From assembly GCA_030345135.1 (NCBI GenBank), contig CP128386.1, forward strand, positions 775,129 to 839,128: DNA of 64,000 nt, given 5' to 3'. Shown here piece by piece: positions 27,201 through 36,599 of the stretch. How positions within the stretch are numbered: the first letter of the stretch is position 1; each line of letters begins with the position of its first letter. The translations under genes were made by a program, and so were the position numbers. The DNA is from Chitinophagaceae bacterium DXS (GTDB taxonomy: Bacteria > Bacteroidota > Bacteroidia > Chitinophagales > Chitinophagaceae). The notes under the pieces are model-generated. The model was not told where the DNA came from, did not search any database, and saw nothing but the letters and a program-made list of their open reading frames with translations.

Positions 27201-28036
27201 GCTTCATCTATTGCAGGTCCGCCGCCGCTCTGCCAAAGACCGGCTTCATAACCATTTGCGGTTGCGTTATATACATATTTTAAAGCAAGCGTTTGGGCAT
27301 CATATCCCAATACCCATCCATGATAGGGCTGCCAGTCGCAATGCGAAGAAAAGGTAACATACACAATACCGTTATGTAATGTAAGCGCCTGTCGCTGGTT
27401 GTTTTTCTGAGGGTCAAAACTAATCACACCATTTACATTTCCAGATCCGACGCCATTTGAAGTAGCTATTATTTCAAGCGGACTATTTGCTCTTTCGTTG
27501 CCCGTTGTTACATCAAGCGCATGAAAATATTGCGTATAGGTTCCGGTGGTACCGGTAGTGGTTCTCGTTACAAAATAAATTGTTTTGGAAACGGAATCTA
27601 TTACAGGCGTACCCAGGATGCCCATGTTGCCGAAAACATCTTTGTAGTTTCCGCCACAGGCGCCTGTCATGTCTGTGTTGCGTGGAGGTCTTTGTCCTGC
27701 AGGTGTAAAATTCTTGTTCCAGTAAAGAGTGCCATTGTCAGCGTCGGCTGCATAAACGCTGTTGTTGGTTGTAGCAAGAAATACAACATTGTGTTTGCCA
27801 TTGGCAATGTTCAGATTTGAAAGCACCAACGGCTGAGCATACAACTGGTCGTCAACCTGTACTTTAAAAATCTTCCCGAATTGTTTTACGTTAACATTGC
27901 CTGGGTTTAAAACAGTTTCGTTGTTGTTCCAGCCTGTCCGGGCGAGGTCATTGTGCTGGGTTACAACTGAAACCTGGCCGCTAGCTATAATGAACGGCAC
28001 AACTGACATAAGCAGAAAACTGATTTTCCTTACCAT
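24209..28036 (-). CDS. Giant secreted PQQ-propeller / discoidin / Fn3 / DUF1349-like / T9SS protein
   Basis: 1275-aa surface or secreted protein. Order: signal peptide (1-20), PQQ-like beta-propeller (about 25-545; NSVYAADADNGTLYWNKNF, DGNLYVLNTDNLGG), F5/8 type C discoidin domain (about 555-690; FDGNNTTRWASANNS, EWLYVDLGE), fibronectin type III (about 695-785), two DUF1349-like lectin-fold modules, each with a signature like EAGLMFRESL near 855 and 1030, and a type A T9SS sorting domain (last 80 residues, VYPNPTSNIITVDFS to IFIKE). It has no catalytic residues I can name; the modules suggest binding to surface glycans. Domain limits are estimates. Confidence 0.87.
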   Translation of the reverse strand: MVRKISFLLMSVVPFIIASGQVSVVTQHNDLARTGWNNNETVLNPGNVNVKQFGKIFKVQVDDQLYAQPLVLSNLNIANGKHNVVFLATTNNSVYAADADNGTLYWNKNFTPAGQRPPRNTDMTGACGGNYKDVFGNMGILGTPVIDSVSKTIYFVTRTTTGTTGTYTQYFHALDVTTGNERANSPLEIIATSNGVGSGNVNGVISFDPQKNNQRQALTLHNGIVYVTFSSHCDWQPYHGWVLGYDAQTLALKYVYNATANGYEAGLWQSGGGPAIDEAGFMYLVTGNGAVGTNKDVNDLSNRGESAIKLKPTNNTLAVTSFFTPKNFITLEMADLDYGSMAAFLIPGAKRYVTGCKDGNLYVLNTDNLGGFNSTYNNVAQTIILGNNATMRCQPSYYKSSTNEFVYVWSENSQLKAYPFDRTSNTLDVDNVVSASPQGPVGANGAMISTSSNNSKDGSGIVWTSYSANGDANQSLRPGILRAFDANDVTNELWNSNQNANRDGVGFYAKFSSPTIANGKVYLATFSNQLNVYGIIDTTPQKPVCNSSTNVALAKPAYSSSNENTTLLPGLAFDGNNTTRWASANNSTPEWLYVDLGEIDSICNVTINWNASYAKDFQVQVSNDAASWKSIATVTNNNTQNNSFDALTLGRYVRLYCTAKATAGGYSVLEMKVFGNPIQGCITPNGVTVNHITATGATIRWNYTNSPSYYVQIKPQSSSKWQTFTTKSDSLVITGLTCGNYYSYRVQSSCAKTGVSSYSEEASFNTLTCTDCGLLPTRFYTNDIGDIAIGGQACYDAPKTSFTIKGSGVDIGNNGDAFRYAYKTVSGSTRLVVKVTSQDDADLLNKAGIMFRESLDATSRFAFVGITSGSGVTFQYRYVTRATSTNALIPGFKAPCYLALAKENTTYTAYISKDSINWTQLGSIKIPNFGGGDYPIYAGLAVTSHNNSKTSTVIFNEFSLVPKDTIIMPPVDTTCSPLMYGINTLDIGNVAQAGSVCFIKSKDSYKVTGSGDDAIKFADNFRYVYRPFAGDGQIDTRVASQDKVNAGNEAGLMFRESLAPESRNFFIGVTSGMGAFYQYRAENGASTSVKYVSGIKAPYYLRIVKKGDTYSAYISPDSVTWSLLIRPIYLPGMGLNGKSVYVGFAVNSHNSTKQTTAVFDKSKIIINKTSARIAATDSARAVNNATADVAAPTALKVYPNPTSNIITVDFSVADKQDMTLRIVGIADGRTYYTESLSNFSGHYHKKFSNLQLPSGSYAVSVKSKTGFKTEIFIKE

Positions 28037-28353
28037 AAATGCGTTTTTGGTATTAGTTCATGGGCTGTAAAAAGTATGTGAGGTACCGGTTTTTCAGGAG
28101 ATGGAGAAAATAGTCAATCAAGGAATATTAGTAATTACGGGGCGTTTAAAACGCAATTCGAATATAAAAAAAAGTTTGAAAATTTTAATCGTCTGCAGCC
28201 GGTAAAATTAGCATAAAGGCAGCCGGGGATTACTATGCCTCCTGTGTTTTTAAAAAATCACTCGTCCCTTTTTTGTTTAGAATGATTAAACACAGTCAAA
28301 CGATTGCGTGTATTAACAGGCCATTTTCTTAATAATATTGTCCTTATTCACTT
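28037..28353. other. Divergent promoter region, no gene or repeat seen
   Basis: 317 bp between two divergent genes. AT-rich stretches are present, but no consensus TAnnTTTG element with correct spacing, no heptad repeat and no credible ORF. It presumably carries both promoters. Confidence 0.6.
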
Positions 28354-29469
28354 ATGAAATCTTGCACAATGAAACTACGGTACTTGCTACTATTAGGTTT
28401 TCAGGTAATGTTTGCCAGAGTAGCCTTTACTCAGAAGGGTACAGCTTCCCAATCCCAAAATCTTGTGGTCATTACATTTGATGGCGTTAGATGGCACGAG
28501 ATATTTAAAGGCGCCGATTTGTCTTTGTTGAAGGATAAAAAATTTAATTCATCGGACTCCTTGTTAAGAATTGAAAAATACTGGTCGGACGAACCTGGTG
28601 AGCGCAGAAGTAAACTAATGCCTTTTTTGTGGAACTATATCGTAAAGAATGGTCAGTTATATGGAAACCGCGATGCCGGCAATTTCGTCAATGTAAAAAA
28701 TCCATATTGGTTTTCTTACCCGGGAAGAAGTGAAAGCTTTTGTGGCTATGTGGATACAGCTGTTAATTCTAACGATTTTCCGGATAACCCAAACACCAAT
28801 GTGTTTGAATTTATCAACCAGCAACCATTATACAAAGGCAAGGTAGCCGGTTTTGCCAGTTGGAATGTTGTAGCGCATGCACTCAACAGAAACCGCAGCG
28901 GTATGTATGTAAATGTGGCGTATGAAGAAATAAAGGGGGATAAACTAACTCCGCTTGAACAGTTTGCAAATGAAACGCAGCGCTACGAACCAACAATATT
29001 CGGCGCTTCTGAACGTGTGGATGCTTCAACTTTTATGCTGACGAAAGCTTATATACAGGCAAAGCATCCGAAAGTGATCTATATTGATCTGGGTGATACT
29101 GATGAATATGCTCATGAAGGTCATTACGACAAATATCTTGATGCAATACACAACTGCGATGCAATGATCAGCAGTCTGTGGAACTACATGCAAGGCGATG
29201 CCTTTTATAAGAACAATACAAGTTTTGTGGTAGTTCCAGATCATGGAAGGGGTGAAGGTGATAAATGGACCGATCACGGCTCAAAAACACCACATTCTAA
29301 TGATACATGGATATTGACTTTCGGTGCCGGTATTAAGCACTCAGGTGAAATAAAAGCCAAAGGTCAACTATACAATGAACAGTTTGCTCAAACCATCGCC
29401 GGATTATTAGGACTCAGGTTTAACGCCACGCACCCTGTTGCTCCGGCCATTGATGGTATTATAAAATAA
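28354..29469 (+). CDS. Alkaline-phosphatase-superfamily protein, secreted
   Basis: 371 aa with an N-terminal signal peptide (ending VAFTQ); the start could equally be Met6 (28369). Metal-binding motifs of the alkaline phosphatase / phosphodiesterase superfamily are visible: VITFDGVRWHEIF (Asp43), YIDLGDTDEYAHEGHYD, VVPDHGRGE and WTDHGSKTPHSNDTW, giving the expected Asp and His ligands for two metals. The exact subfamily (phosphomonoesterase, phosphodiesterase or sulfatase-like) is not clear. A strong terminator follows 21 bp after the stop. Confidence 0.8.
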   Translation: MKSCTMKLRYLLLLGFQVMFARVAFTQKGTASQSQNLVVITFDGVRWHEIFKGADLSLLKDKKFNSSDSLLRIEKYWSDEPGERRSKLMPFLWNYIVKNGQLYGNRDAGNFVNVKNPYWFSYPGRSESFCGYVDTAVNSNDFPDNPNTNVFEFINQQPLYKGKVAGFASWNVVAHALNRNRSGMYVNVAYEEIKGDKLTPLEQFANETQRYEPTIFGASERVDASTFMLTKAYIQAKHPKVIYIDLGDTDEYAHEGHYDKYLDAIHNCDAMISSLWNYMQGDAFYKNNTSFVVVPDHGRGEGDKWTDHGSKTPHSNDTWILTFGAGIKHSGEIKAKGQLYNEQFAQTIAGLLGLRFNATHPVAPAIDGIIK

Positions 29470-29490
29470 GACGTTGACGTAATATCTTGC

Positions 29491-29543
29491 AGTTTCATTC
29501 CAAATGCAATATCTTATTGACATTTGGAATGAAACTTTTTTTA
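29491..29543 (+). terminator. Intrinsic terminator after the phosphatase gene
   Basis: Perfect 16-bp stem: AGTTTCATTCCAAATG (29491-29506) pairs with 29521-29536, around a 14-nt loop, followed by a run of T. Its position inside the longest open frame of the next gene shows that the next gene must start further downstream. Confidence 0.92.
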
Positions 29544-29564
29544 TCTATGCCACAACCGATGCTT

Positions 29565-31004
29565 ATGAGGTTTAGAACTTTTTTTGTTTGCACTCTAGGT
29601 GTGTTCAGTCCGCTCGTTATGCTTGCGCAGGATGCTCATTATTGGTCCACAGATTATAGTGCCGGTGGCTTTTTCCTGCCGGGAGCAGCGATTGCAAACA
29701 ATAAAGACAGCGGCGTTTATTTTTATAATCCGGCTTTGATCGGGGTGTCTCCAAAATCAACCATTTCTATCAATGCCAGCTTATACCAGTATGAATCAAT
29801 TAAAATAAAAAATGGAGCTGGTACAGGCTACGATTTGAAATCTGGTGTTGCAAGCTCTGTTCCTCAAATGCTTTCCGGAAGTTTTGCGTTTAAAGGGAAA
29901 AAGCCTGTAACTATTGCGTACGCTTTAATCCGCTCGCCTAATCTTAGCTATCAGGCAACACAAAGAAGGGATGAGAAATTTAATGTATTAGATGATAGTT
30001 ATAGTCCGGGAAGTGAATATTTCATTGGACAATATGTTACGCAAAATCTTGTGAGTGAAACGTCTGGCCAGATCAGCACCGGATTCAAGTTAGATAAACA
30101 TTGGTCTGTGGGGATTACGATGGATGGCAACCTTCACAAACAGAATTACAACGTTACTTATAATGCCCGTGCACTTGTAAATCCAGGTGGTGATACCACT
30201 TTCCCAATTGTAAGTAACGACCTTTATTACTTAGCTAACTACAATAATGTTGGATTGCGTTTTAAGGCCGGCGTTGCGTATGATGCGGGAAAACATCACC
30301 TTGGAATGATTGTCAATACCCCGCTCATTCATATAGCAGGCAGTGGCCTTATAGTAAGTGATTATGTACTTAATAACATGAAAACCGGCGATGGAGATTA
30401 TGTGAGCCTGCTTGCAAATAGCCGGCAGGAAAATCTTCCGGTAAAATGGAAAGTGCCAATGAGTGTTGGTCTTGGATATAATTACGACTACAGAAAAGGA
30501 CAGATTTATTTTGCAGCGGAATATTTTAATAAAGTAGATGAATATAATATCATAACACCCAGAAATGATTATTTTCTGCGGCCGGATACCGGCGACAATA
30601 ATGCCATTACATCTTCCTTATTGCGTTTGAAAGATGTAAGAAAAAGTGTGCTGAATGTTGCTGTTGGTGCCAGTTATGCACTGATGCCTGATATAACCGG
30701 GTATATCGCATTGCGTACTGATTTTGCTTATACAAGTCCCGGTCTGTTTTTTAGCCTGGAAGGCTTCGAACCTTATACATGTTATTGGAATAATTACCAT
30801 CTTCAAATAGGTTCAAATATTAAACGCCAGAAATACAATCTGCGCGCAGGCTTTTCCTTTGCATACGGATCTTCAAGGAATTATTTACAGGAGGTGAACT
30901 TCGATCATCCCAATGAAGATAACTTTCTCCTGGGCGACGCGGGCCAAACAAAAGCAACGCATTTTTCTATGGGATTTATTTTGTCGTATATACATAATTT
31001 GTAG
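29565..31004 (+). CDS. Outer-membrane beta-barrel protein (FadL/OmpP1-like)
   Basis: About 479 aa. From MRFRTFFVCTLGVFSP a signal peptide ends near MLAQ, followed by a beta-rich protein with YFYNPALIGVSPKSTISINA near the mature N-terminus, reminiscent of the NPA region in FadL/OmpP1-type hydrophobic-compound channels, and many alternating aromatic strands up to the C-terminus. ATG 29565 is preferred because earlier in-frame starts lie within or just after the terminator hairpin; ATG 29547 is the alternative. Ligand unknown. Family placement is tentative. Confidence 0.72.
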   Translation: MRFRTFFVCTLGVFSPLVMLAQDAHYWSTDYSAGGFFLPGAAIANNKDSGVYFYNPALIGVSPKSTISINASLYQYESIKIKNGAGTGYDLKSGVASSVPQMLSGSFAFKGKKPVTIAYALIRSPNLSYQATQRRDEKFNVLDDSYSPGSEYFIGQYVTQNLVSETSGQISTGFKLDKHWSVGITMDGNLHKQNYNVTYNARALVNPGGDTTFPIVSNDLYYLANYNNVGLRFKAGVAYDAGKHHLGMIVNTPLIHIAGSGLIVSDYVLNNMKTGDGDYVSLLANSRQENLPVKWKVPMSVGLGYNYDYRKGQIYFAAEYFNKVDEYNIITPRNDYFLRPDTGDNNAITSSLLRLKDVRKSVLNVAVGASYALMPDITGYIALRTDFAYTSPGLFFSLEGFEPYTCYWNNYHLQIGSNIKRQKYNLRAGFSFAYGSSRNYLQEVNFDHPNEDNFLLGDAGQTKATHFSMGFILSYIHNL

Positions 31005-31007
31005 GAG

Positions 31008-31273
31008 GAGCTATCAGCTGTCAGCTATTAGCTATCAGCCGCGGGGGGCAGGTTTCAGGTTTCAGGTTTCAGGTATAAGGCATGAGGCATGAGGTATGAG
31101 GTGTACGGTAATGGCCTAAGGAATAACTCAAAGAGAATATGATTTGAGAATATCGTATCGGGAGTGTGAGTACCCACATCGTACACCGTACACCGTACAC
31201 CGTACATCACTTCACATCGTATATTTTTCTCAGACAGTTCATTTCGTACTTCTTACCTCGTACTTCGTACTTG
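31008..31273. repeat. Intergenic block of B, C, D and A heptad repeats between convergent genes
   Basis: After the plus-strand stop: B units (AGCTATC, about four), then C units in clean heptads (TTTCAGG x3, TATAAGG, CATGAGG x2, TATGAGG). From the minus-strand stop: A units (AGTACGA) start two bases after it, followed by D units (GTACGGT x3). Each half is in the sense of its own gene. Nearly all the spacer is repeat. Confidence 0.92.
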
Positions 31274-31274
31274 C

Positions 31275-34200
31275 TTAATCGTATTTTGGCAGCGAATACT
31301 CCTTCTGCTTTTTATTATACTGCTTAATATATTTTTTGCTGCTTTTTATTCCTACGCTCGACATAATTCCGTGTAAAGTAGTTTTTATCCAATAGTTAAA
31401 TACAAACTTCTCCTGGTCGCGTTCAAAATAGGCTACTGCGTATTTGTCATTTTTCTTGCGTAGGATGACGTTGTTTGCAAGCCAGTTTTTTACGTTGAGC
31501 ATCATGGTTGTTTTGGAGGTGTCGTTAGGATTTAAAAGTTTTACCTTGAGATCACTGTAATAAAAATTCATATGGCCTGCGGCTGCATATTTGTTGCCGG
31601 TAAAACGGGCAAACAATGTATCTGATTCACCATCGGAAACACGCACAGCAGCGAGAGGGGTGGTTATATTGCTTAGCGGCAATAATTGTTTGGGAGATGC
31701 GTTTACGCTTAGCCTGAAATACGAAAGAGAATCATTGTAAGACTCCTGGTAGTGCATGTTCCTGATGCGCTTGTCAAATAATTCAGCATTTGCAGAAATA
31801 GTCAGACTATCATTGCCATTATCTGTATTCCGGATGTTTGTTATTACAGCATTAATATTGGTGAGTGGAATAATACCTTCTTTCTTTGTTGTTGCTGAAA
31901 TCTCGTGTATGGTCACACTGCTTTGTTTTAACGTGAGTGAGTCGATTTGCATCGGGTAAGAGATGTTTTCGATCAGCTTTGTGGGCATGGGCTTAACGGA
32001 GCCGTGGTTGAATGGAACGTTCTTGTCTCTGCTTGTTTCCAGTGCAATGCTATACAACGAAATATTGCGGATGTTCAACAAGGAGTCTCCGTTATGCCTG
32101 TTGAATTTCACTCCTGCCATAGTTGCCGAATCGCCACGGATGGTCATATAATCAGCTTGCCATTGTGCGTTTTTAAAAGCTTCATCACGTGAAATATTTG
32201 GATGCATGCTAAACGTTCCGATACTTAGCTTTTCTGCTGCCGGATTCCATTTAATACTTGCGGCTTTTAGTGTTGATCCGGGTGTTTTGTAGTAGAAGCC
32301 TGTTTCATTAATGGTAGTTTTGGGTAGTAATTTTTCAAGTGTATTGTTCTGATAACGCTGTAGGGAAAAATCTTTGTCTTCAAAGCTTCCTGTCGCGTTA
32401 TTTAGCGTAAGCCGGGAACCAGAACGGTTTTGAGAAATGTATATTCCGTTAAACCACCTGATAAACAACCCGGTATTCAATGTAAACGTGTTGCCCGGCT
32501 CTTTCACTATTTTCCCTTTGGTAAGTGTAATTGATCCAGTGGGAAGAGACAGGTACATATTTTTTTTGGTAAATCGAAAATCATTAACAGTAAGTGCTGC
32601 TGTATCATACATGAAGCCGGCAGCTGATTCTTTTTGACTGTTGAACTGTCTTATATGGAAATTGACGTTGGCATTTAAGGATGTAGTGTCATGTTCGTTT
32701 TGGGCAATATACCGGACGTTTGTATTGTTCAGCAGCATATGTTCTATCTTAATGTTTGCGGGAAACGCCGGCGTTTTGCTATGATCCGGGTTGTTTTCAC
32801 TTCTTGTTAGCATGGTAAGGGAAGCTCCGTTTGTAGCAAATGAATGCAAACGAATATCAGACATGTCAGTGGAATGAATGCTGGTTCTTGTCTTCAGAAA
32901 TGGAATATCCAATGACATAGAAGTACTATTCCTGTTTGTGTAAACTGAAGCTTCATGAATTGTCACTTCATCCTTGCTGTTTAAATTGATCCGTTTAATG
33001 ATAGCCTGCAAACCCTTATTGTTAAGATGTATATTGTTGAGCTGACCTTCAGTGTTCCCCCAGTTGAAAAATTGTTTTTGCGTATGAATATGATCCACGC
33101 ACAAATTCTCTGCATTGAAATTCAGTGATAATTTTTGTGCAGAGTGTTTATAAAAAAGAAGATCATCTATATCAAGCCTGGCGACGTTTATTGGCGGAAG
33201 GTATTTTGTGTCGCTGTTAACAGTTGGACTATTTTTGTCGGTTGTATTCACGGTCAATTGATGTACTTTCAATGCATCGATTTGTATAATTCTGCGTTGC
33301 GCCCAAAGATCCCAGTCAAGTATCTCCCAATACACATTGTCTGCGTTTACAGAAATGCCGTTGTTAATGGTGAGTTGAGCATTGCCAATTGAATTGTGCC
33401 TTCTGAAACCATCAAATTGGTAGTTGTTCACCACCAGATTGATTTTGGGAGAATTTAGTTTAGCCTCCTTTATCAAAAGCATCGGCAACGAGCGCTTGAT
33501 ATCTATCAGTGAATCGCTGGTTAAAAAGTGGTCAAGCAAAATATCTGCATTCAGGCCTTTAACTTGCAGATGCACGGGAGATTCTCCTGTTGAATTGTAA
33601 CGTAAATTACCATTGATAACACGAAAATCTTTTACATTGATTAGCTCACGGAGTCCGTGCAACGTCTCATAAAATTTGTTAACTTTTCCTGATGAGTCCG
33701 CTGCTATTGTTGTAGAAGATTTACTTTTCTTCGTATATACTATAATTTCTGGTCTTGTAAGTTCTGCGCTATCCGCCACCAGTTTCTTCCTGATCAGGTT
33801 TTCAATACTGATGTTTTTTAAATAAAGCAAAGGTGTATTGAACGTAAATCCTTTATCAGGATGGTTTTTTAAGGTTGGAGTAAACGATGCGTTCCGGAAA
33901 AAAATATCATTATTGTGGAGCGTAAATTCATCAATCGTCATTTGGAAAAGACTATCAGGTGTAACAAATGTTATTTGTTTGAGGTTCAACTGAACACTGT
34001 CTGCACCTATTTCTTGACTGCTGTCTGGTGATAAGCCCAGGTTATACAACTTTAGATTTGTTCTTTGAGTTATGTATGAACTTGCGCCCTGGTTGTTTGC
34101 GTTGAATATGATTTGACCTTCCTGAATATCAATATATTTAAAGTTCATTGACTTAAACAGTCTTTTTACGGATTCTGTGATAGCAGCAGATGTGTCATGC

Positions 34201-35096
34201 ACGCTTGTCTTTGGGGCATTCAGCCCAAGAACAGGTCTTATGCAAATGAGCGTATCAAGAATCAATTTTTCCTGTTCGTAAATAGCCGGCAGATGTTTTG
34301 ATTTGAAGAAGAGTTTTTCTGCGCTGAATGTAAGCCCGTTGTTTGTTTCGTTGGGCAGAATGGTCAGCTTGGAGGAGTCTATTTCAAAATAACCGTTTTT
34401 CCCGGAGAAGTGCAGCTTCGAAAAGGCTACTTCATGATAACCGTCCGGCAACATCCAGTTTTGATCAGTGAGGGAAAGATCAATGTCCTCAGACGAAAGA
34501 ACATAATTTGATGACTTCTCCTTTTTTGAAAAATTACGTATCAGCAGGTTGATGTGATTGCTAAAAAATGGATGACTCTTGTGAAGGCTGCTATAGGCAA
34601 AGGTGCCGTTCTGTAAAGTGAATGATCTTACATTTAAGTGATTGATGACCCTGCCAAGTATATTAACAATTTCTGTTGTCTGAAAACTTACCTGTGTGTT
34701 CTTTTTAGTCTGCTCATGTGCATGTGTTCTCAATTCTGGTAAAATAATCGCGAGACTGTCTACTGAAACACGTTTATGAAATACAAGATCTTTCCATGAA
34801 TTGATCGCAAGGTATATTCGCGGAATTTTTACGTCGTGGTGAGGATCTGTGTGTAAAGTGTCATGACACGATAACACAGCATTGTTAACAACCAATGTCT
34901 TGTGCCAGAGAGATACATCAATATCAGAGGCGTTAAATGAATAATTCTTTTTGGATTCCCTGCTGACAACAAACTGCACAATGTCTTTAAATCGATATAC
35001 AATTATATAATATGCAATACCTCCAAGTATAAAGCGTGCGACGATCAAGACAAGGATTCTTTTCAGCCATTTTCTTTGGCGGGAGGAAATCTTCAT
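31275..35096 (-). CDS. AsmA-like giant membrane-anchored protein
   Basis: 1273 aa with one N-terminal TM anchor (about residues 12-34, KRILVLIVARFILGGIAYYI) and a very long beta-rich periplasmic portion with repeated short strands and recurrent phrases of the type IDSLAI and LKTGLFIRW. It resembles AsmA/TamB-like bridging proteins that carry lipids between membranes in didermic bacteria, but no specific signature is decisive. Low lysine/high serine composition and similar GC to its neighbours give no sign of transfer. Monocistronic by position, ending in a heptad-repeat block. Role in envelope lipid transport is an inference. Confidence 0.6.
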   Translation of the reverse strand: MKISSRQRKWLKRILVLIVARFILGGIAYYIIVYRFKDIVQFVVSRESKKNYSFNASDIDVSLWHKTLVVNNAVLSCHDTLHTDPHHDVKIPRIYLAINSWKDLVFHKRVSVDSLAIILPELRTHAHEQTKKNTQVSFQTTEIVNILGRVINHLNVRSFTLQNGTFAYSSLHKSHPFFSNHINLLIRNFSKKEKSSNYVLSSEDIDLSLTDQNWMLPDGYHEVAFSKLHFSGKNGYFEIDSSKLTILPNETNNGLTFSAEKLFFKSKHLPAIYEQEKLILDTLICIRPVLGLNAPKTSVHDTSAAITESVKRLFKSMNFKYIDIQEGQIIFNANNQGASSYITQRTNLKLYNLGLSPDSSQEIGADSVQLNLKQITFVTPDSLFQMTIDEFTLHNNDIFFRNASFTPTLKNHPDKGFTFNTPLLYLKNISIENLIRKKLVADSAELTRPEIIVYTKKSKSSTTIAADSSGKVNKFYETLHGLRELINVKDFRVINGNLRYNSTGESPVHLQVKGLNADILLDHFLTSDSLIDIKRSLPMLLIKEAKLNSPKINLVVNNYQFDGFRRHNSIGNAQLTINNGISVNADNVYWEILDWDLWAQRRIIQIDALKVHQLTVNTTDKNSPTVNSDTKYLPPINVARLDIDDLLFYKHSAQKLSLNFNAENLCVDHIHTQKQFFNWGNTEGQLNNIHLNNKGLQAIIKRINLNSKDEVTIHEASVYTNRNSTSMSLDIPFLKTRTSIHSTDMSDIRLHSFATNGASLTMLTRSENNPDHSKTPAFPANIKIEHMLLNNTNVRYIAQNEHDTTSLNANVNFHIRQFNSQKESAAGFMYDTAALTVNDFRFTKKNMYLSLPTGSITLTKGKIVKEPGNTFTLNTGLFIRWFNGIYISQNRSGSRLTLNNATGSFEDKDFSLQRYQNNTLEKLLPKTTINETGFYYKTPGSTLKAASIKWNPAAEKLSIGTFSMHPNISRDEAFKNAQWQADYMTIRGDSATMAGVKFNRHNGDSLLNIRNISLYSIALETSRDKNVPFNHGSVKPMPTKLIENISYPMQIDSLTLKQSSVTIHEISATTKKEGIIPLTNINAVITNIRNTDNGNDSLTISANAELFDKRIRNMHYQESYNDSLSYFRLSVNASPKQLLPLSNITTPLAAVRVSDGESDTLFARFTGNKYAAAGHMNFYYSDLKVKLLNPNDTSKTTMMLNVKNWLANNVILRKKNDKYAVAYFERDQEKFVFNYWIKTTLHGIMSSVGIKSSKKYIKQYNKKQKEYSLPKYD

Positions 35097-35194
35097 ATTG
35101 TAAAAGATATACCTGCAATGAATTATCCCTTACAATATACGGTCGGAACTGTTAAAATAAAATACTGTATTTACTTTTCCATTGTTTGTTTTGG

Positions 35195-36559
35195 TTACTT
35201 CTTTCCTGGTGTTAGAGGTGTAACTTTGTTGACAATGTCAAGGGAATAAAGATAGCCGTCTGCACTGCCAAAATAGATAGTTGAGTCTCTTATAACCGGA
35301 GAAGAAACGATCGGTCCCAGCGTATAAAATTCATCCATTACTTTTTTGTTCGGGGCGTAAAAAGACAGATCCGCGTTTTGGGCTTTATACATAAAATTAA
35401 GTGTGTCATTCTTTAGAACGGTACCAGCTTTATGTAGCCTGGCACTTGTGTTGAATTCTGCTGCACGTGCCGTTGTGTCTGCCAAACTCAATCCGTAAAA
35501 TTTGCCCGTAAAATCTCCGAAGAATGCTGTGTTGCCAGCAATAACGGGTGATGAATAAACATATCCGCAGGTTTTGAATTTCCTCTTTTCCTGGCCTGTC
35601 CTGGCATCCAATGCCAGCATAAGGAAAGTGTCAGACGTGCCGACATATATCACGCCATCTTGCGCCGCAGCTGTGCTTAATATCCAGGAACCATCGGCCG
35701 GATATTTCCATACTACTTCTCCTGATGTTGCGTTTAAGGCGTAGAAGAAAGCGTCTCTTGCGCCAAAATAGATCAGGTCATTATAAACAGTTGCGGATGC
35801 CTGTATACCGCTCATCGGCATCTTGTCGCCGGTTTTAAATTTCCATTTTGCTTTTCCGGAGCTTGCATCTATCGCATACATATAGGTATCCCAGCTTCCA
35901 ATATAGATCGTGTTTTTGTATAACAGTGGAGATGTGTGTATTACGCCGTTGGTTGCAAATTTCCATTTTAATGTGCCGTCTTTTGCGTTAACAGCATATA
36001 CATTTCCGTCGCTGCTTCCAAAATAAATTGTTTCATTCTGAACGTTATTGTCAGATAACGGTGATGAAATAAAAAAGTCCCAGAGATCCTCTGTATAAAG
36101 GTCATCAGGCTTAAGGCCAAAATATCCTTTTCCGCCAATCCATTTTTCTCCGCCTGTTTTAAACTTCCATTTCATTTTTCCGGAAGTAATATCTACTGCA
36201 TAAAAATTGCCATCAAAGCTTCCGAAATATACGGTTCCATTAGATACCGCAGGTGATGAATGGACAGCTCCGCCTGTTTTGAATTTCCATTTTAGCTGTC
36301 CTGTTTCTTGAACGGCGTAGAGGTTCCCGTCTTCACTCCCAATAAAAATGCAGTCTTTGTAGATGGCAGGTGAAGAGAATATTCTTCCGCCTGTTTTGAA
36401 TTTCCAATGTTCTGTAAATCCAATTGCGGAAGCCGGGTTAAAGTGGCCAATACTTCTGTTTTTGTCCTGAAACATAGAGGTGGTAACCGTTGTGCCTTGC
36501 TGTGCCTGGGCTGCGATTGACAAGGTTACCGCTGCTGCCAGCAGTACGTTTTTCTTCAT
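35195..36559 (-). CDS. PQQ-like beta-propeller repeat protein, secreted
   Basis: 454 aa with a signal peptide (ending SIAAQAQ) and at least seven propeller blades with the repeated phrase LKWKFKTGG or close variants and YFGSSDGNVYAVNA / YIGSWDTYMYAID. Binding of pyrroloquinoline quinone itself is not implied; many such propellers are protein- or glycan-binding scaffolds. It lies 40 bp after the DUF1349 gene on the same strand, so the two are probably an operon. The same two domain types are fused in the giant protein at 24209-28036. Confidence 0.9.
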   Translation of the reverse strand: MKKNVLLAAAVTLSIAAQAQQGTTVTTSMFQDKNRSIGHFNPASAIGFTEHWKFKTGGRIFSSPAIYKDCIFIGSEDGNLYAVQETGQLKWKFKTGGAVHSSPAVSNGTVYFGSFDGNFYAVDITSGKMKWKFKTGGEKWIGGKGYFGLKPDDLYTEDLWDFFISSPLSDNNVQNETIYFGSSDGNVYAVNAKDGTLKWKFATNGVIHTSPLLYKNTIYIGSWDTYMYAIDASSGKAKWKFKTGDKMPMSGIQASATVYNDLIYFGARDAFFYALNATSGEVVWKYPADGSWILSTAAAQDGVIYVGTSDTFLMLALDARTGQEKRKFKTCGYVYSSPVIAGNTAFFGDFTGKFYGLSLADTTARAAEFNTSARLHKAGTVLKNDTLNFMYKAQNADLSFYAPNKKVMDEFYTLGPIVSSPVIRDSTIYFGSADGYLYSLDIVNKVTPLTPGKK

Positions 36560-36599
36560 GGCGGTTTGATTAGTTTAAAGGGAACGTTGACAGGAAATT

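Noticed and set aside
29487-29564. Upstream starts of the FadL-like protein frame
   Set aside because: They lie within or next to the intrinsic terminator of the preceding gene; start at 29565 or 29547 is more credible.
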